Assembly (NCBI GenBank): GCA_002844335.1
Contig: CP019154.1
Coordinates: 1,922,001-1,986,000 of the forward strand
Reading direction: 5' to 3'
Source of the DNA: Haloarcula taiwanensis
GTDB lineage: Archaea > Halobacteriota > Halobacteria > Halobacteriales > Haloarculaceae
Length of the DNA: 64,000 nt
Positions 56,529-64,000 of the stretch are shown piece by piece (positions within the stretch are counted from its first letter, which is position 1; every line of letters begins with the position of its first letter). A model generated the notes under the pieces. The model was not told the DNA's origin. It searched no databases and saw only the letters and a list, made by a program, of their open reading frames with translations. The position numbers and the translations under genes were made by a program.

Positions 56529-57674
56529 TTACTCACTGTCCGGCTTCTCGCCGTGGAGGCCCAGTTCTTCGCTGACGAGATCGACCGCGTTCTGGACGGC
56601 ACCCACCGTCCCGAGATAGCCTGCGCCCACGGTCGTCTTGAGCGCCAGCGCGGCCCCGCCGGTGAGGACAGAGGGGCCGACCTTCGCCACGGCGTCGTCG
56701 CCGACCGAGACGAGCCAGCCCGGCACGTTGAACTGGTACTGGGTCAGCCGGGGCTGGAACTCGCCGTGGCCACCCTGTGACCGTTCGACGAGTGTTCCGA
56801 TGTTGTCAGCGGCGACGCGGGCCTCGCGGATGGCCGCCGCCGCGCTCGCCGGCACGGCCTCGCCGTCGCTGTCGACGACCCGGGCCGCGTCGCCGACCGC
56901 GAAGGTGGACTCGCCGAGTCGGAGGTCCGCCCGGACGACGGGCCGGTCGGAATCGAGCGCCGGTGACCCCTCGATACCGCCGGTCCAGACGAACTGGTCC
57001 ATCGGCAGGTCCGAGCCGTCCGCGAGCGAAATGGCGTCGGCGTCGGCTCCAGCCACGCCGGTCCCGGTCATGACTGTCACGCCGGCGTCGACCAGCGCGT
57101 CGTGGACCGCCGACTGAAACGACGGGGGGAACGACGGTGCCACGGCGTCTTCCTGTTCGAGCAAGCGGATCTCGATATCACTGTCCTCGCGCATCTCGGC
57201 CAGTTCGCCGGCCACCTGCACGCCCGACAGGCCAGCGCCGCCGACGACCACGCGGTCGCCGTCACTGAGGGTGTGGAACCGCTCGCGGATCGCGCGCGCG
57301 TCATCGAGGCGCTTCAGCGGCGTCGCGTGCTCGCGCACACCCGGGAGGTCATAGAACGCCGTCTGCGCGCCGAGACACACCGCCCCCACGTCGTAGGACA
57401 GCGTCTCCGACTCGTCCAGCGTCGCAACGCCGGCATCAGGGTCGACATCGGTGACCGTCGCCTGTCGGATTTCACAGTCCAGAACGGCGTCGAGGTCGAC
57501 GGTAATTTCCTCGGCTAGCGACGGCCGCCGGACGACCCGGTGGAGTTCGTGCTGAACGAGATGCTCGGACTGTTCGTCGACGACGACCAGCGAGACGCTA
57601 TCGGGGAGTATCTGTTGGAGCTTTCTGGCGAGCGTGAGCCCGGCGTACCCGGCTCCGAGAACGGCGACACGCAT
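56529..57674 (-). CDS. ndh: Type II NADH dehydrogenase / FAD-dependent oxidoreductase
   Basis: 381 aa. The N-terminal MRVAVLGAGYAGLTLARKL binds FAD, VVVGGAGLSGVQVAGELAEM binds NAD(P)H, and TFAVGDAARVVDSDGEAVPA is the second FAD block. The layout is that of NDH-2, which passes electrons from NADH to menaquinone without proton pumping; since the Nuo-like complex lacks its NADH module, this enzyme may be the real NADH entry point. Divergent from a histidine kinase gene with 109 bp between. Confidence 0.85.
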   Translation of the reverse strand: MRVAVLGAGYAGLTLARKLQQILPDSVSLVVVDEQSEHLVQHELHRVVRRPSLAEEITVDLDAVLDCEIRQATVTDVDPDAGVATLDESETLSYDVGAVCLGAQTAFYDLPGVREHATPLKRLDDARAIRERFHTLSDGDRVVVGGAGLSGVQVAGELAEMREDSDIEIRLLEQEDAVAPSFPPSFQSAVHDALVDAGVTVMTGTGVAGADADAISLADGSDLPMDQFVWTGGIEGSPALDSDRPVVRADLRLGESTFAVGDAARVVDSDGEAVPASAAAAIREARVAADNIGTLVERSQGGHGEFQPRLTQYQFNVPGWLVSVGDDAVAKVGPSVLTGGAALALKTTVGAGYLGTVGAVQNAVDLVSEELGLHGEKPDSE

Positions 57675-57768
57675 ACCGTTCGATTGGAGCTAGACGCTGA
57701 AAGGCCTGCCTCCATGGGACAGACAGGCGAGCGATCATCATACCATTTATATTCATGCACTCTTCTGA

Positions 57769-57782
57769 TTAGGCTAGCCTAA
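57769..57782. promoter_or_regulatory. Palindrome resembling a DtxR/IdeR iron box
   Basis: TTAGGCTAGCCTAA is a perfect 14-bp palindrome directly before ATG 57784. The arms TTAGG/CCTAA match those of metal-dependent DtxR-family operators. A TTTATA box at 57746-57751 lies 33-38 bp upstream of the ATG, so the palindrome covers the transcription start. Haloarchaea have DtxR-type iron regulators, so iron control is plausible but unproven. Confidence 0.5.
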
Positions 57783-57783
57783 A

Positions 57784-59004
57784 ATGGACGACGGTGCCGA
57801 GTTACTTGTCGGCGAACTGTTTGCGTCCCTTGCTGAGGAGGGGCGGACAGAGACACGTGAAGCGTTGTTGGAAGTGTACCAAGACAGCGCGGTCCGGGAG
57901 CGGGAAGCGCTTTCGCGGACGTTACTGTCTGAACTACTGGCGCTGTTAGACGCCCGACTCGACCGCGATGCGGAAGTCGAGATACTGGCGAACTCGGTCG
58001 GCTCGCTGGTAGAACGGTTTTCGGCTATCGTGCAGTCAATCCCTGCCGCGGTGGTCGTAATCGACGCGGACAGGTCGATTCAGTTCTGGAGCGACGGTGC
58101 CGAGCGACTGTTCGGCTGGAACGAGAGTCGGGTGACCGGCCGTTCGTACGCCGAGACGCTTGCGGAGTCGCCAGCGACACTCGACGACCTGCTATCCTCT
58201 CTCGTCTCCGGAGAGTCGCTCACCGGCGTTGAATCCTCCCACCGGCACGCCAACGGGTCGACGCTCGACGTGCAGTTGTGGGGAGCGCCGCTCGCCGGCG
58301 AGAGTACAGACGGTGCGTCGTTGTTTGTCACCGACATCTCGGAGCAGAAACAACGCGAGCAGCGGCTCATGGTCCTCAACCGCCTGTTTCGGCATAACAT
58401 CCGTAACGACGTGACTGTCATCCGCGGGCATCTGGACCTGCTCAGCGACGAACGCCAGAGTGAACATATCGATATCATCGCGGACCGTATCGAAGATATC
58501 CGTAGTCTGAGCGAGGCCGCACAGCAGATTGAGCAACTGCAACACAGCGACGAGACGGAACGGCGAACCTTCGACCCGAGCGCACTGCTCTGTGACCGGA
58601 TCGGCCGTCTGCGGACCGAGCAAGCGACCCTTGCCCTTCGGCAAGACGTGCGCGTCACGGGCCGCGTTGTCGGTCACGAACTGCTCCCGTATGCGCTCGA
58701 CAACGTCCTCGACAACGCAGTGGAACACAACGACGCTGAGACGCCCCGTATCGATGTGACTGCCGAGCCAGCGAGCGGAAGCGACCGCGTCATCTTCCGG
58801 ATAGCTGACAACGGTCCGGGGCTTCCGGATACGGAGCAGTCGGTCCTCACAACTGGAACAGAGACACCGCTCGCGCACAGCACGGGCACGGGGCTGTGGC
58901 TCACGCAGTGGATCGTCCGGGAGTCTGATGGGTCGATCTCGGTTTCGGAGAGCCGGTTCGGCGGGACCGAAGTCGAGATCCGCCTCCGGCGGCCAGTCGA
59001 CTGA
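57784..59004 (+). CDS. PAS-domain sensor histidine kinase
   Basis: 406 aa, soluble. N-terminal helical region (1-75), PAS domain (about 80-195: SIPAAVVVIDADRSIQFWSD, LFGWNESRVTGRSYAETL), then the phospho-acceptor box with H204 in NRLFRHNIRNDVTVI and the ATPase with DNVLDNAVEHND, ADNGPGLPD and GTGLWLTQWIV. This H-N-I-R-N-D form is the common haloarchaeal type. No response regulator adjoins it. The promoter carries an iron-box-like palindrome. Confidence 0.92.
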   Translation: MDDGAELLVGELFASLAEEGRTETREALLEVYQDSAVREREALSRTLLSELLALLDARLDRDAEVEILANSVGSLVERFSAIVQSIPAAVVVIDADRSIQFWSDGAERLFGWNESRVTGRSYAETLAESPATLDDLLSSLVSGESLTGVESSHRHANGSTLDVQLWGAPLAGESTDGASLFVTDISEQKQREQRLMVLNRLFRHNIRNDVTVIRGHLDLLSDERQSEHIDIIADRIEDIRSLSEAAQQIEQLQHSDETERRTFDPSALLCDRIGRLRTEQATLALRQDVRVTGRVVGHELLPYALDNVLDNAVEHNDAETPRIDVTAEPASGSDRVIFRIADNGPGLPDTEQSVLTTGTETPLAHSTGTGLWLTQWIVRESDGSISVSESRFGGTEVEIRLRRPVD

Positions 59005-59005
59005 C

Positions 59006-59980
59006 TCAGAACAGCGCCTCGTCCTCGTCGAGAATCTGTGCGGGGCCGCCGACCTCCCAGACGCGGGTGTCGACGCCACAGTCGGCGACCGCCTCTTCGA
59101 CGCGGCCGACATACTCATCAGTCGTATTGATGTAGACGCTCGCGCCGGTGTCGACGGAGAAGTACACCGGCACGTCCTCGGCATTCCGGAGTTCCCGGAC
59201 GGCGTTGAATATCTCGATGGTGCGGGGCTGCCAGTACACCCAGCCGGCCGGTCCGGTCATCGTCGCGGCGGCCAGCGAGAGCGAGTCCTTCTCGGCGAGG
59301 TCGAAGACGGCGTCGAAATCGCCGTCGTACAGCGCGTCGCGCATGTCCGAGATCTGGCCGTGGATGTGGGCCATCCGCGACTCGAACATGTGGCTCTCGG
59401 CAGCCTCCTTGTGGGCTTCCTCGGTTTCCTTGTAGGAGGGGACCATCCCGGCGACGATCCGCAGGTCGTCTTCCAGGTCCGTCTCGATGCGCTCGCTCCG
59501 GCAGTCTTTGTCGTTCATCCCGGTCCGGAGGTGCGAGAACGCGCCGGTCACGGCACGCGCGGCCGACGAGGACCCGCGGCGCGCGACCGTCGAAATCTCA
59601 GGCCGCGTCATCTCGAGGCCTGCCGCCTCGACGAGAGCCATCGCCGCGGCGGCAAAGCCCGACGAGGAGGAGCCAAACCCGATGTTCGTCGGGAAGTTGT
59701 TCGCCGACTCGAAGCGGACACCGTGGTCGATGCCAGCGAGGTCGCGGACGTGGTCCACGACGGCGTCGATACGTTCGGCTCCGCGGCCATTGACCTCCTC
59801 GCCGTCGATGACGTACACGTCTTCCTCACGGTCCGGGTCGAAGGCGGCCGTCGTCTTCGAGTGGCTCGGTGCGGTACAGACGGAGATGCTGTCGTGGTAC
59901 GGCAGTCGCAGTTCCTCGTCGCGCATCCCGTGGTACTTGACCAGCCCCTGAATCGGATGTGCCTTCGCGGTCGCTTTCAT
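59006..59980 (-). CDS. mvaD: Phosphomevalonate decarboxylase
   Basis: 324 aa. GHMP-fold features: AHPIQGLVKYHGMRDEELRL, and the ATP loop NFPTNIGFGSSSSGFAAAAM. A long serine run (RRGSSSAARAVTGAFSHL) matches the decarboxylase signature, and VYFSVDTGASVYINT the C-terminal D-x-G block. Haloarchaea use it on mevalonate 5-phosphate to give isopentenyl phosphate for lipid synthesis. It converges on the histidine kinase gene with one base between stops. Confidence 0.93.
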   Translation of the reverse strand: MKATAKAHPIQGLVKYHGMRDEELRLPYHDSISVCTAPSHSKTTAAFDPDREEDVYVIDGEEVNGRGAERIDAVVDHVRDLAGIDHGVRFESANNFPTNIGFGSSSSGFAAAAMALVEAAGLEMTRPEISTVARRGSSSAARAVTGAFSHLRTGMNDKDCRSERIETDLEDDLRIVAGMVPSYKETEEAHKEAAESHMFESRMAHIHGQISDMRDALYDGDFDAVFDLAEKDSLSLAAATMTGPAGWVYWQPRTIEIFNAVRELRNAEDVPVYFSVDTGASVYINTTDEYVGRVEEAVADCGVDTRVWEVGGPAQILDEDEALF

Positions 59981-60049
59981 ATCTCACCCTTCCGGGCCGG
60001 TCACTTTGCTATTGCGAACCGCCGGCGCCGGCGTGGTCGGCAAACGGCG

Positions 60050-60586
60050 TCAGTACTCGGGGTTTTCCTCGCGGATGCCCTCGCGCTTGTTGACGAGGCG
60101 GGCGAGCGTGAACAGGGCGTCCGAGAGCCGGTTCAGGTAGATGATAGCCGTCTCGTTGACGCCGGCCTCCTCGGCGGCAAAGGAGACGCAACGGCGCTCG
60201 GCACGGCGACAGACCGCGCGGGCGTGGTGAAGCTTCGCCCCCGGCTCCGACCCGGAGGGGAGGATGAACGATTCGAGCGGGTCCAGCTCCGAATCGGCCT
60301 CGTCGATGAGATCTTCGAGCGTCTCGACGTGGGACTCCTGTATCCGTGGGTCGTCCTCCTCTGGGCTGGGGTTGGCGAAGTCGGCCTGAACGATGTGGAG
60401 GTGGTTCTGGATGACCCGGAGCTTTTCATCGATATCGTCGTGGCCGGTCGGCCTGACGACACCGACCAGCGCGTTCACCTCGTCGACAGTGCCGTACGCC
60501 TCGATACGGCGGCTGTCCTTCGATACCCGCTCCATGTTCCGGAGATCTGTCTGGCCCTGATCGCCGCGACCGGTGTAGATAGTCAT
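60050..60586 (-). CDS. Cob(I)alamin adenosyltransferase, PduO type
   Basis: 178 aa from ATG 60586. Signature blocks: MTIYTGRGDQGQTDLRNMER (ATP-binding N-terminus), AYGTVDEVNALVGVVR, FILPSGSEPGAKLHHARAVCRRAERR and YLNRLSDALFTLARLVNK. It adenosylates cob(I)alamin to coenzyme B12. It stands 60 bp or so upstream of mvaD on the same strand. Confidence 0.95.
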   Translation of the reverse strand: MTIYTGRGDQGQTDLRNMERVSKDSRRIEAYGTVDEVNALVGVVRPTGHDDIDEKLRVIQNHLHIVQADFANPSPEEDDPRIQESHVETLEDLIDEADSELDPLESFILPSGSEPGAKLHHARAVCRRAERRCVSFAAEEAGVNETAIIYLNRLSDALFTLARLVNKREGIREENPEY

Positions 60587-60686
60587 AGCTGAATCTGGCA
60601 CTGCCAGCGTCTTATAGCCGTGGGCGAATCATTGGGGAGCGCGGGCGCCCGAGCCACGTGCCGACTCTGGGCTCTCAGCCCCGCGC

Positions 60687-61355
60687 TTAGAGCCGGCGGC
60701 GGACCTCAGAGAGCGCAGCCGGAGAGATATCCAGCTGGGCAAACAGCGCCTCACGTTCGTCGTCGTCCCCGTGGCCGGCGACGAAGCCGTTGAGCCGGGC
60801 GGCGACCGTCGAATCGACGAACGCATCGCCGTAGATCTCTTCGAGTTCGTCGGCGACCACTGGCGTCGAGCGGAGTTCGTACTTCTGGTGGTACCCCTCC
60901 GCCAGATAGAACCGGTCGAGGGTTTCGATTGCCGTCTCGACGGACTTCCCGGTCTGCGATTCCAGTTCCTCACGCGTCCGCGCTGCGGTTTCGCGCTGCC
61001 GGTCGTCGTGGGCTAACACCACACCGCGATACTGGCGCTTCAGGGGCGCGGAGAACGGCGCATGGTTCGCCCAGAACACGTTCAGCAGGGCCTCGTAGCT
61101 CACCGTTTCCGGGTCGTACTCGACCTGCACGACCTCTGTGTGGTCGCCCAGCGAGTAGTAGCTGGGCTCCGGCTCGGTTCCACCGGCGTAGCCCACTCGC
61201 GTCCTGACCACCCCCGGCATCGCGCCGAAGCGGGCGTCTGGGCCCCAGAAACAGCCCATACCGAACGTCGCTGATGCTGTCGCCGCCGGCCCCGGTGCCT
61301 CGGCATCGACAGCCAGTGCTGTGGGATGGGTTGGCTCGTACGCACTCGGAGTCAT
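60687..61355 (-). CDS. msrA: Peptide methionine-S-sulfoxide reductase
   Basis: 222 aa. The catalytic cysteine is C35 in FGMGCFWGPDARF; GVVRTRVGYAGGTEPEPSYY, HTEVVQVEYDP and FYLAEGYHQKYELRS complete the MsrA core. It repairs oxidised methionine. An N-terminal extension of about 25 residues (Ala/Pro-rich) is unusual but not signal-like; a later start is not available as Met before the core except M33. Confidence 0.95.
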   Translation of the reverse strand: MTPSAYEPTHPTALAVDAEAPGPAATASATFGMGCFWGPDARFGAMPGVVRTRVGYAGGTEPEPSYYSLGDHTEVVQVEYDPETVSYEALLNVFWANHAPFSAPLKRQYRGVVLAHDDRQRETAARTREELESQTGKSVETAIETLDRFYLAEGYHQKYELRSTPVVADELEEIYGDAFVDSTVAARLNGFVAGHGDDDEREALFAQLDISPAALSEVRRRL

Positions 61356-61446
61356 ACTTGAAGACAGGGCTTCGAGCCGTTTGCCTGCTTCGACGCCCCG
61401 TGTGGAACCGGGAAATTCAACTGTACCCCCATGGAAACAACTCAGT

Positions 61447-61617
61447 ATGAGCCTCGAACTCGAACACTACTGTCCTGAATGCGAAGAGTACCGCGATTTC
61501 TGGAAGGTCGCGAGCACGACGATGCATCTGGGGACCAAGGTCAAGTGGCACTGCCCGGAGTGTGACTACGGGTTCGTCCGCATCGACGGCGAAGTCGACA
61601 CCGGACAGGCGGCATAG
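61447..61617 (+). CDS. Small zinc-ribbon protein (DUF7838-type)
   Basis: 56 aa from ATG 61447: HYCPECEEYRDFWKVAS and then VKWHCPECDYGFVRIDGEV. Two CPEC knuckles form one zinc ribbon. I recall this family as DUF7838, unverified. Divergent from msrA. Function unknown. Confidence 0.78.
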   Translation: MSLELEHYCPECEEYRDFWKVASTTMHLGTKVKWHCPECDYGFVRIDGEVDTGQAA

Positions 61618-61685
61618 CTCTCCGGAGCGGTATAGAGACCTCTTAGCAGCCGTTTTACACTGTCACCGAGAAGCATCTGTTACCG

Positions 61686-61889
61686 ATGAGCCTCAACCCG
61701 GACGGTGCAGGGAGCGCAGCCACCGAGCGACCGCAGGCCCCGCACGAACTGTCGATGACCGTGGTTGAGTACACCAGTGAACCGGACCGGTGCACCGTGT
61801 CACCGCGGGGGCTCTCCGGCGTCGCCAAGCTGTCGACGTGGATGACCGTGGATAAGTCGGTCGTCGTCGGTCTCGATGCGATGCGGTGA
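61686..61889 (+). CDS. Small conserved haloarchaeal protein (DUF7511-type)
   Basis: 67 aa. Conserved-looking core LSMTVVEYTSEPDRCTVSPR, then GLSGVAKLSTWMTVDKSVVV. I recall the pattern as DUF7511, often found beside response regulators and HalX genes, unverified. The response regulator gene follows 38 bp downstream. Confidence 0.7.
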   Translation: MSLNPDGAGSAATERPQAPHELSMTVVEYTSEPDRCTVSPRGLSGVAKLSTWMTVDKSVVVGLDAMR

Positions 61890-61927
61890 CCGAGAGTTTT
61901 TACCGGGGAACCACGGACCTAGAACCG

Positions 61928-62296
61928 ATGAGCATCGAGGTTCTACTGGTAGACGAAGACGTAGACGTTCTGGAAATTGTCGGGACGTTTCTGGGACAGG
62001 AAGACGGGTTCGAGATAACGACGGAGGCCGATCCGGAAGCGGCACTGGACCTGGCAACTGACGGTGATTTCGACGCCGTCGTCAGTGACTACAAGATGCC
62101 CCGGCTCGACGGAATCGAGTTGTGCGCCGCGCTCCGCGAAAACGGTGTTGACATTCCGTTCCTGCTGTTCACGGCGCGCGAACACGACGATGTCGCAGAT
62201 GCCGCCACCGAAAACGGCGTCACTGCCGTGGTCCAGAAAGGAACGGGCACGGAGCAGTACGGCGTGCTCGCCGACCGGATTCGAAACACCATCTAG
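61928..62296 (+). CDS. Single-domain response regulator (CheY-like receiver)
   Basis: 122 aa from ATG 61928. Receiver features: acidic pair in VLLVDEDVDVL, phospho-acceptor D54 in AVVSDYKMPRLDG, Thr in LLFTAREH and Lys in AVVQKGTG. There is no output domain. It converges on a histidine kinase gene; both stops lie in the same CTAG. This pair is a candidate two-component system. Confidence 0.92.
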   Translation: MSIEVLLVDEDVDVLEIVGTFLGQEDGFEITTEADPEAALDLATDGDFDAVVSDYKMPRLDGIELCAALRENGVDIPFLLFTAREHDDVADAATENGVTAVVQKGTGTEQYGVLADRIRNTI

Positions 62297-64000
62297 CGGT
62301 CTATCTTTGGCAGTTCCAGCGTGACGACCGCCCCACCGTCCGGACCGCTACCAAAGTTCACTGTGCCGCCGTAGGTTTCGGCTACCCAGACGACCAGCCA
62401 CAGGCCGAGTCCAGTTCCGTGGCGCAGTTGCGTAATCGGCTCATCACCGGTCACGACATCGAGTTCGTGCTGTGGAATTCCCGGACCGTCGTCGGCGACC
62501 GTGATCGAGACGGTTCGCTGGTCTGTCGTCACCTCGATGCGGACCGACGGGTCGTCGCCGGAGTGTTCGAGGCTGTTTTCGATGAGTTCGCCCAGGATTC
62601 GATGTAACCGTCCATCGCCCGCTGTCACCGACGTATCCGGAAGGTCTGTTTCGATTCTGCCGGCGTGCGTGTCGCGATATGATGAGACGATATCCGTGAC
62701 AGCCGCGGACACGTCGACCGGGTCCGTGCCGAACTGGTCGCGGCGAACGGACCGCTCCATGTCTCGTGCCCGCTCGCTCAGTGATGCCATCTCTTCGGCC
62801 TTTCGCTGGAGTCTGTCGAGAATGGCGGCGCGCTCGGCGTCGTCGATTCGGTCTTCCAGTGCATCAGCCATGCCAAGGACGACAGTCAGGTCGTTCCGGA
62901 GGTTGTGCCGGAGGACGCGGTTGAGCAGTTTCAACCGACGCTCGCGCTCCCGCTGGTCGGTGATATCAGTGTAGATTCCGAATCCACGGACGCTGTCGCC
63001 GTCCCGGCTGTACGGCACGCCCCGGAAGAGGAAGTCACGGAACCCCGTCTCGGTCATCAGTCGGAGTTCGGTCTGGAAGGGGTCGCCGTTCGGCTGCTTG
63101 CCGTCGAACCGAGGTAGTTCATCGCGACTGGTGTCCGGTGGGCGGAGGAGGTCGGACAGAGGACTGTCGACGGCTGTCTCCTGACCATACCCGAACACGT
63201 CGGAAAAGGCAGGGTTGACTGACCTGACGACCGGGTCGCCTGCAACTGTCTCCGTCTCGATGACGGCGTCTGGAAGCATGTTAAACAGGTACGAGAACCG
63301 GTCGCGTTCGTCTTCCAGCTCCGCCCGCGCCTGTTTGAGTTCGGTCAGGTCACGGACGACGCCGACGGTGCCACGGAACTGCTCCGCATCGAGCAGCGAC
63401 ACGTCGATTTCGACCGGCCGCCGCTCCCCGGCGGCCGTCTCAAGGGTCGTTTCGAGTTGGATACCGCCGGTCCCGTCCCGCTGACGGAGGTCGGCGATGC
63501 GGCGGGCGAACTCGTCGACAGCGTCCTGTTCGAGGACCACGCTCGGATGCTGGCCGAGAAGCGTCGCCCGCTCGTAGCCGAGCCACTCCGCGAGCGGTTC
63601 AGTGACCAACTGGACCCGGCCTTCGTCGTCGAGGACGTACATCATGTCGCGGACGTTCTCGACGACCGACTCGTACCGCAACAGGCTCCGCTCGCGCTCG
63701 ACGCGGTCGAACGCGGCGGCCGCGTTGGAGGCAAGGATTTCTGCCACGGAGATGTCCGAGTCGGTCAGCTCCATCCCGTCTTGTGCGCCGATGCTCACGG
63801 CCCCGTGATCACCCATCGGGAGGTACATCGTTGCCGACAGGGCGTCGGAGTCGTAGTTGTCCACCCGGTCGAACTCGTCGATGACCAGCGGGTCGCCGCG
63901 CTGGAACGCGTCGCCGGGGAACCCCTCGTCGGCATCGTACACCGGCCGTTCCGGGACCTTATCGCTGGCGGCGGCGGGTCTGAGGGTGTCCGTTGCCTCG
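62293..64000 (-). CDS. Multi-PAS/GAF sensor histidine kinase, N-terminus beyond window edge
   Basis: At least 569 codons; the frame stays open to the right end. Visible domains from the N-terminal side: end of a GAF domain (ALSATMYLPMGDHGAVSIGA), PAS 1 (MYVLDDEGRVQLVTEPLAEW), PAS 2 (MLPDAVIETETVAGDPVVRS), phospho-acceptor box NRVLRHNLRNDLTVVLGMA, and ATPase with ENSLEHSGDD, VADDGPGIPQHE and GTGLGLWLVVWVAE. No membrane helix in the visible part. A GTG at 63942 could be read as start, but the GAF domain continues upstream of it, so the true start lies outside. The adjacent receiver gene may be its partner. Confidence 0.92.
   Translation of the reverse strand, partial: EATDTLRPAAASDKVPERPVYDADEGFPGDAFQRGDPLVIDEFDRVDNYDSDALSATMYLPMGDHGAVSIGAQDGMELTDSDISVAEILASNAAAAFDRVERERSLLRYESVVENVRDMMYVLDDEGRVQLVTEPLAEWLGYERATLLGQHPSVVLEQDAVDEFARRIADLRQRDGTGGIQLETTLETAAGERRPVEIDVSLLDAEQFRGTVGVVRDLTELKQARAELEDERDRFSYLFNMLPDAVIETETVAGDPVVRSVNPAFSDVFGYGQETAVDSPLSDLLRPPDTSRDELPRFDGKQPNGDPFQTELRLMTETGFRDFLFRGVPYSRDGDSVRGFGIYTDITDQRERERRLKLLNRVLRHNLRNDLTVVLGMADALEDRIDDAERAAILDRLQRKAEEMASLSERARDMERSVRRDQFGTDPVDVSAAVTDIVSSYRDTHAGRIETDLPDTSVTAGDGRLHRILGELIENSLEHSGDDPSVRIEVTTDQRTVSITVADDGPGIPQHELDVVTGDEPITQLRHGTGLGLWLVVWVAETYGGTVNFGSGPDGGAVVTLELPKIDR

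Noticed and set aside
58928-60592. Long plus-strand open frame across mvaD and the cobalamin adenosyltransferase
   Set aside because: Both minus-strand genes are certain by motif, and the plus frame spans their boundary without a domain.

Overview
The window is chromosomal DNA from a halophilic archaeon of the class Halobacteria, most likely Haloarcula or a close relative. This rests on the high G+C, very acidic proteins, AT-rich TATA boxes about 25-35 bp upstream of starts (often implying leaderless mRNAs), halocyanin, a Nuo-like complex without NuoEFG, the archaeal mevalonate decarboxylase, a GINS/RecJ-type DHH protein next to rps15, and many haloarchaea-only DUF families. The genus is an inference. 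No rRNA, CRISPR array, transposase or integrase was seen.

Layout. (1) 1-8.6 kb holds a set of pilin-like, membrane-anchored surface proteins around a tRNA-Ala. There are five small overlapping genes on the plus strand and three larger DUF7289-type genes on the minus strand, two of which carry a beta-helical C-terminal domain. (2) 8.9-11.4 kb is a translation/KEOPS operon: rps15, a degenerate DHH protein, pcc1, rps3ae. (3) 11.5-26.7 kb is a housekeeping mosaic: halocyanin, purK, agl23, ribH-aspC, an isolated A-ATP-synthase c-ring gene (atpK), ribL-JAMM, an S1/OB/DHH nuclease, a secreted phospholipase D-like protein, a HEAT-repeat protein, an NCS2 permease and purE. (4) 26.8-37.6 kb is the complete haloarchaeal nuoABCDHIJ1J2KLMN operon. 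(5) 37.6-46.1 kb holds small regulatory and metabolic genes: tRNA-Val, a pirin / small flavoprotein / DoxX / TetR group with matching palindromes, a PD-(D/E)XK-like protein and squalene synthase. (6) 46.2-49.7 kb is a convergent fructan pair, GH68 (fructosyltransferase) and GH32 (fructan hydrolase), neither with a visible signal peptide. (7) 49.9-56.4 kb joins an actin-like protein, an ArlD/E-domain protein, a ParA ATPase and a CheW with a long disordered N-terminus, followed by a TFS-like factor. (8) 56.5-64 kb holds type II NADH dehydrogenase, two histidine kinases (the second cut by the window edge), a response regulator, phosphomevalonate decarboxylase, cobalamin adenosyltransferase and MsrA.

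How the genes may work together. The pilin-like genes look like parts of an uncharacterised cell-surface assembly, although no assembly ATPase is in view. The actin/ArlDE/ParA/CheW group looks like a candidate module for placing chemosensory arrays or archaella inside the cell. The nuo operon and ndh feed electrons to menaquinone. GH68 and GH32 would make and break fructan. Functions are assigned from motifs read by eye; DUF numbers are recalled from haloarchaeal annotation and were not checked by search.
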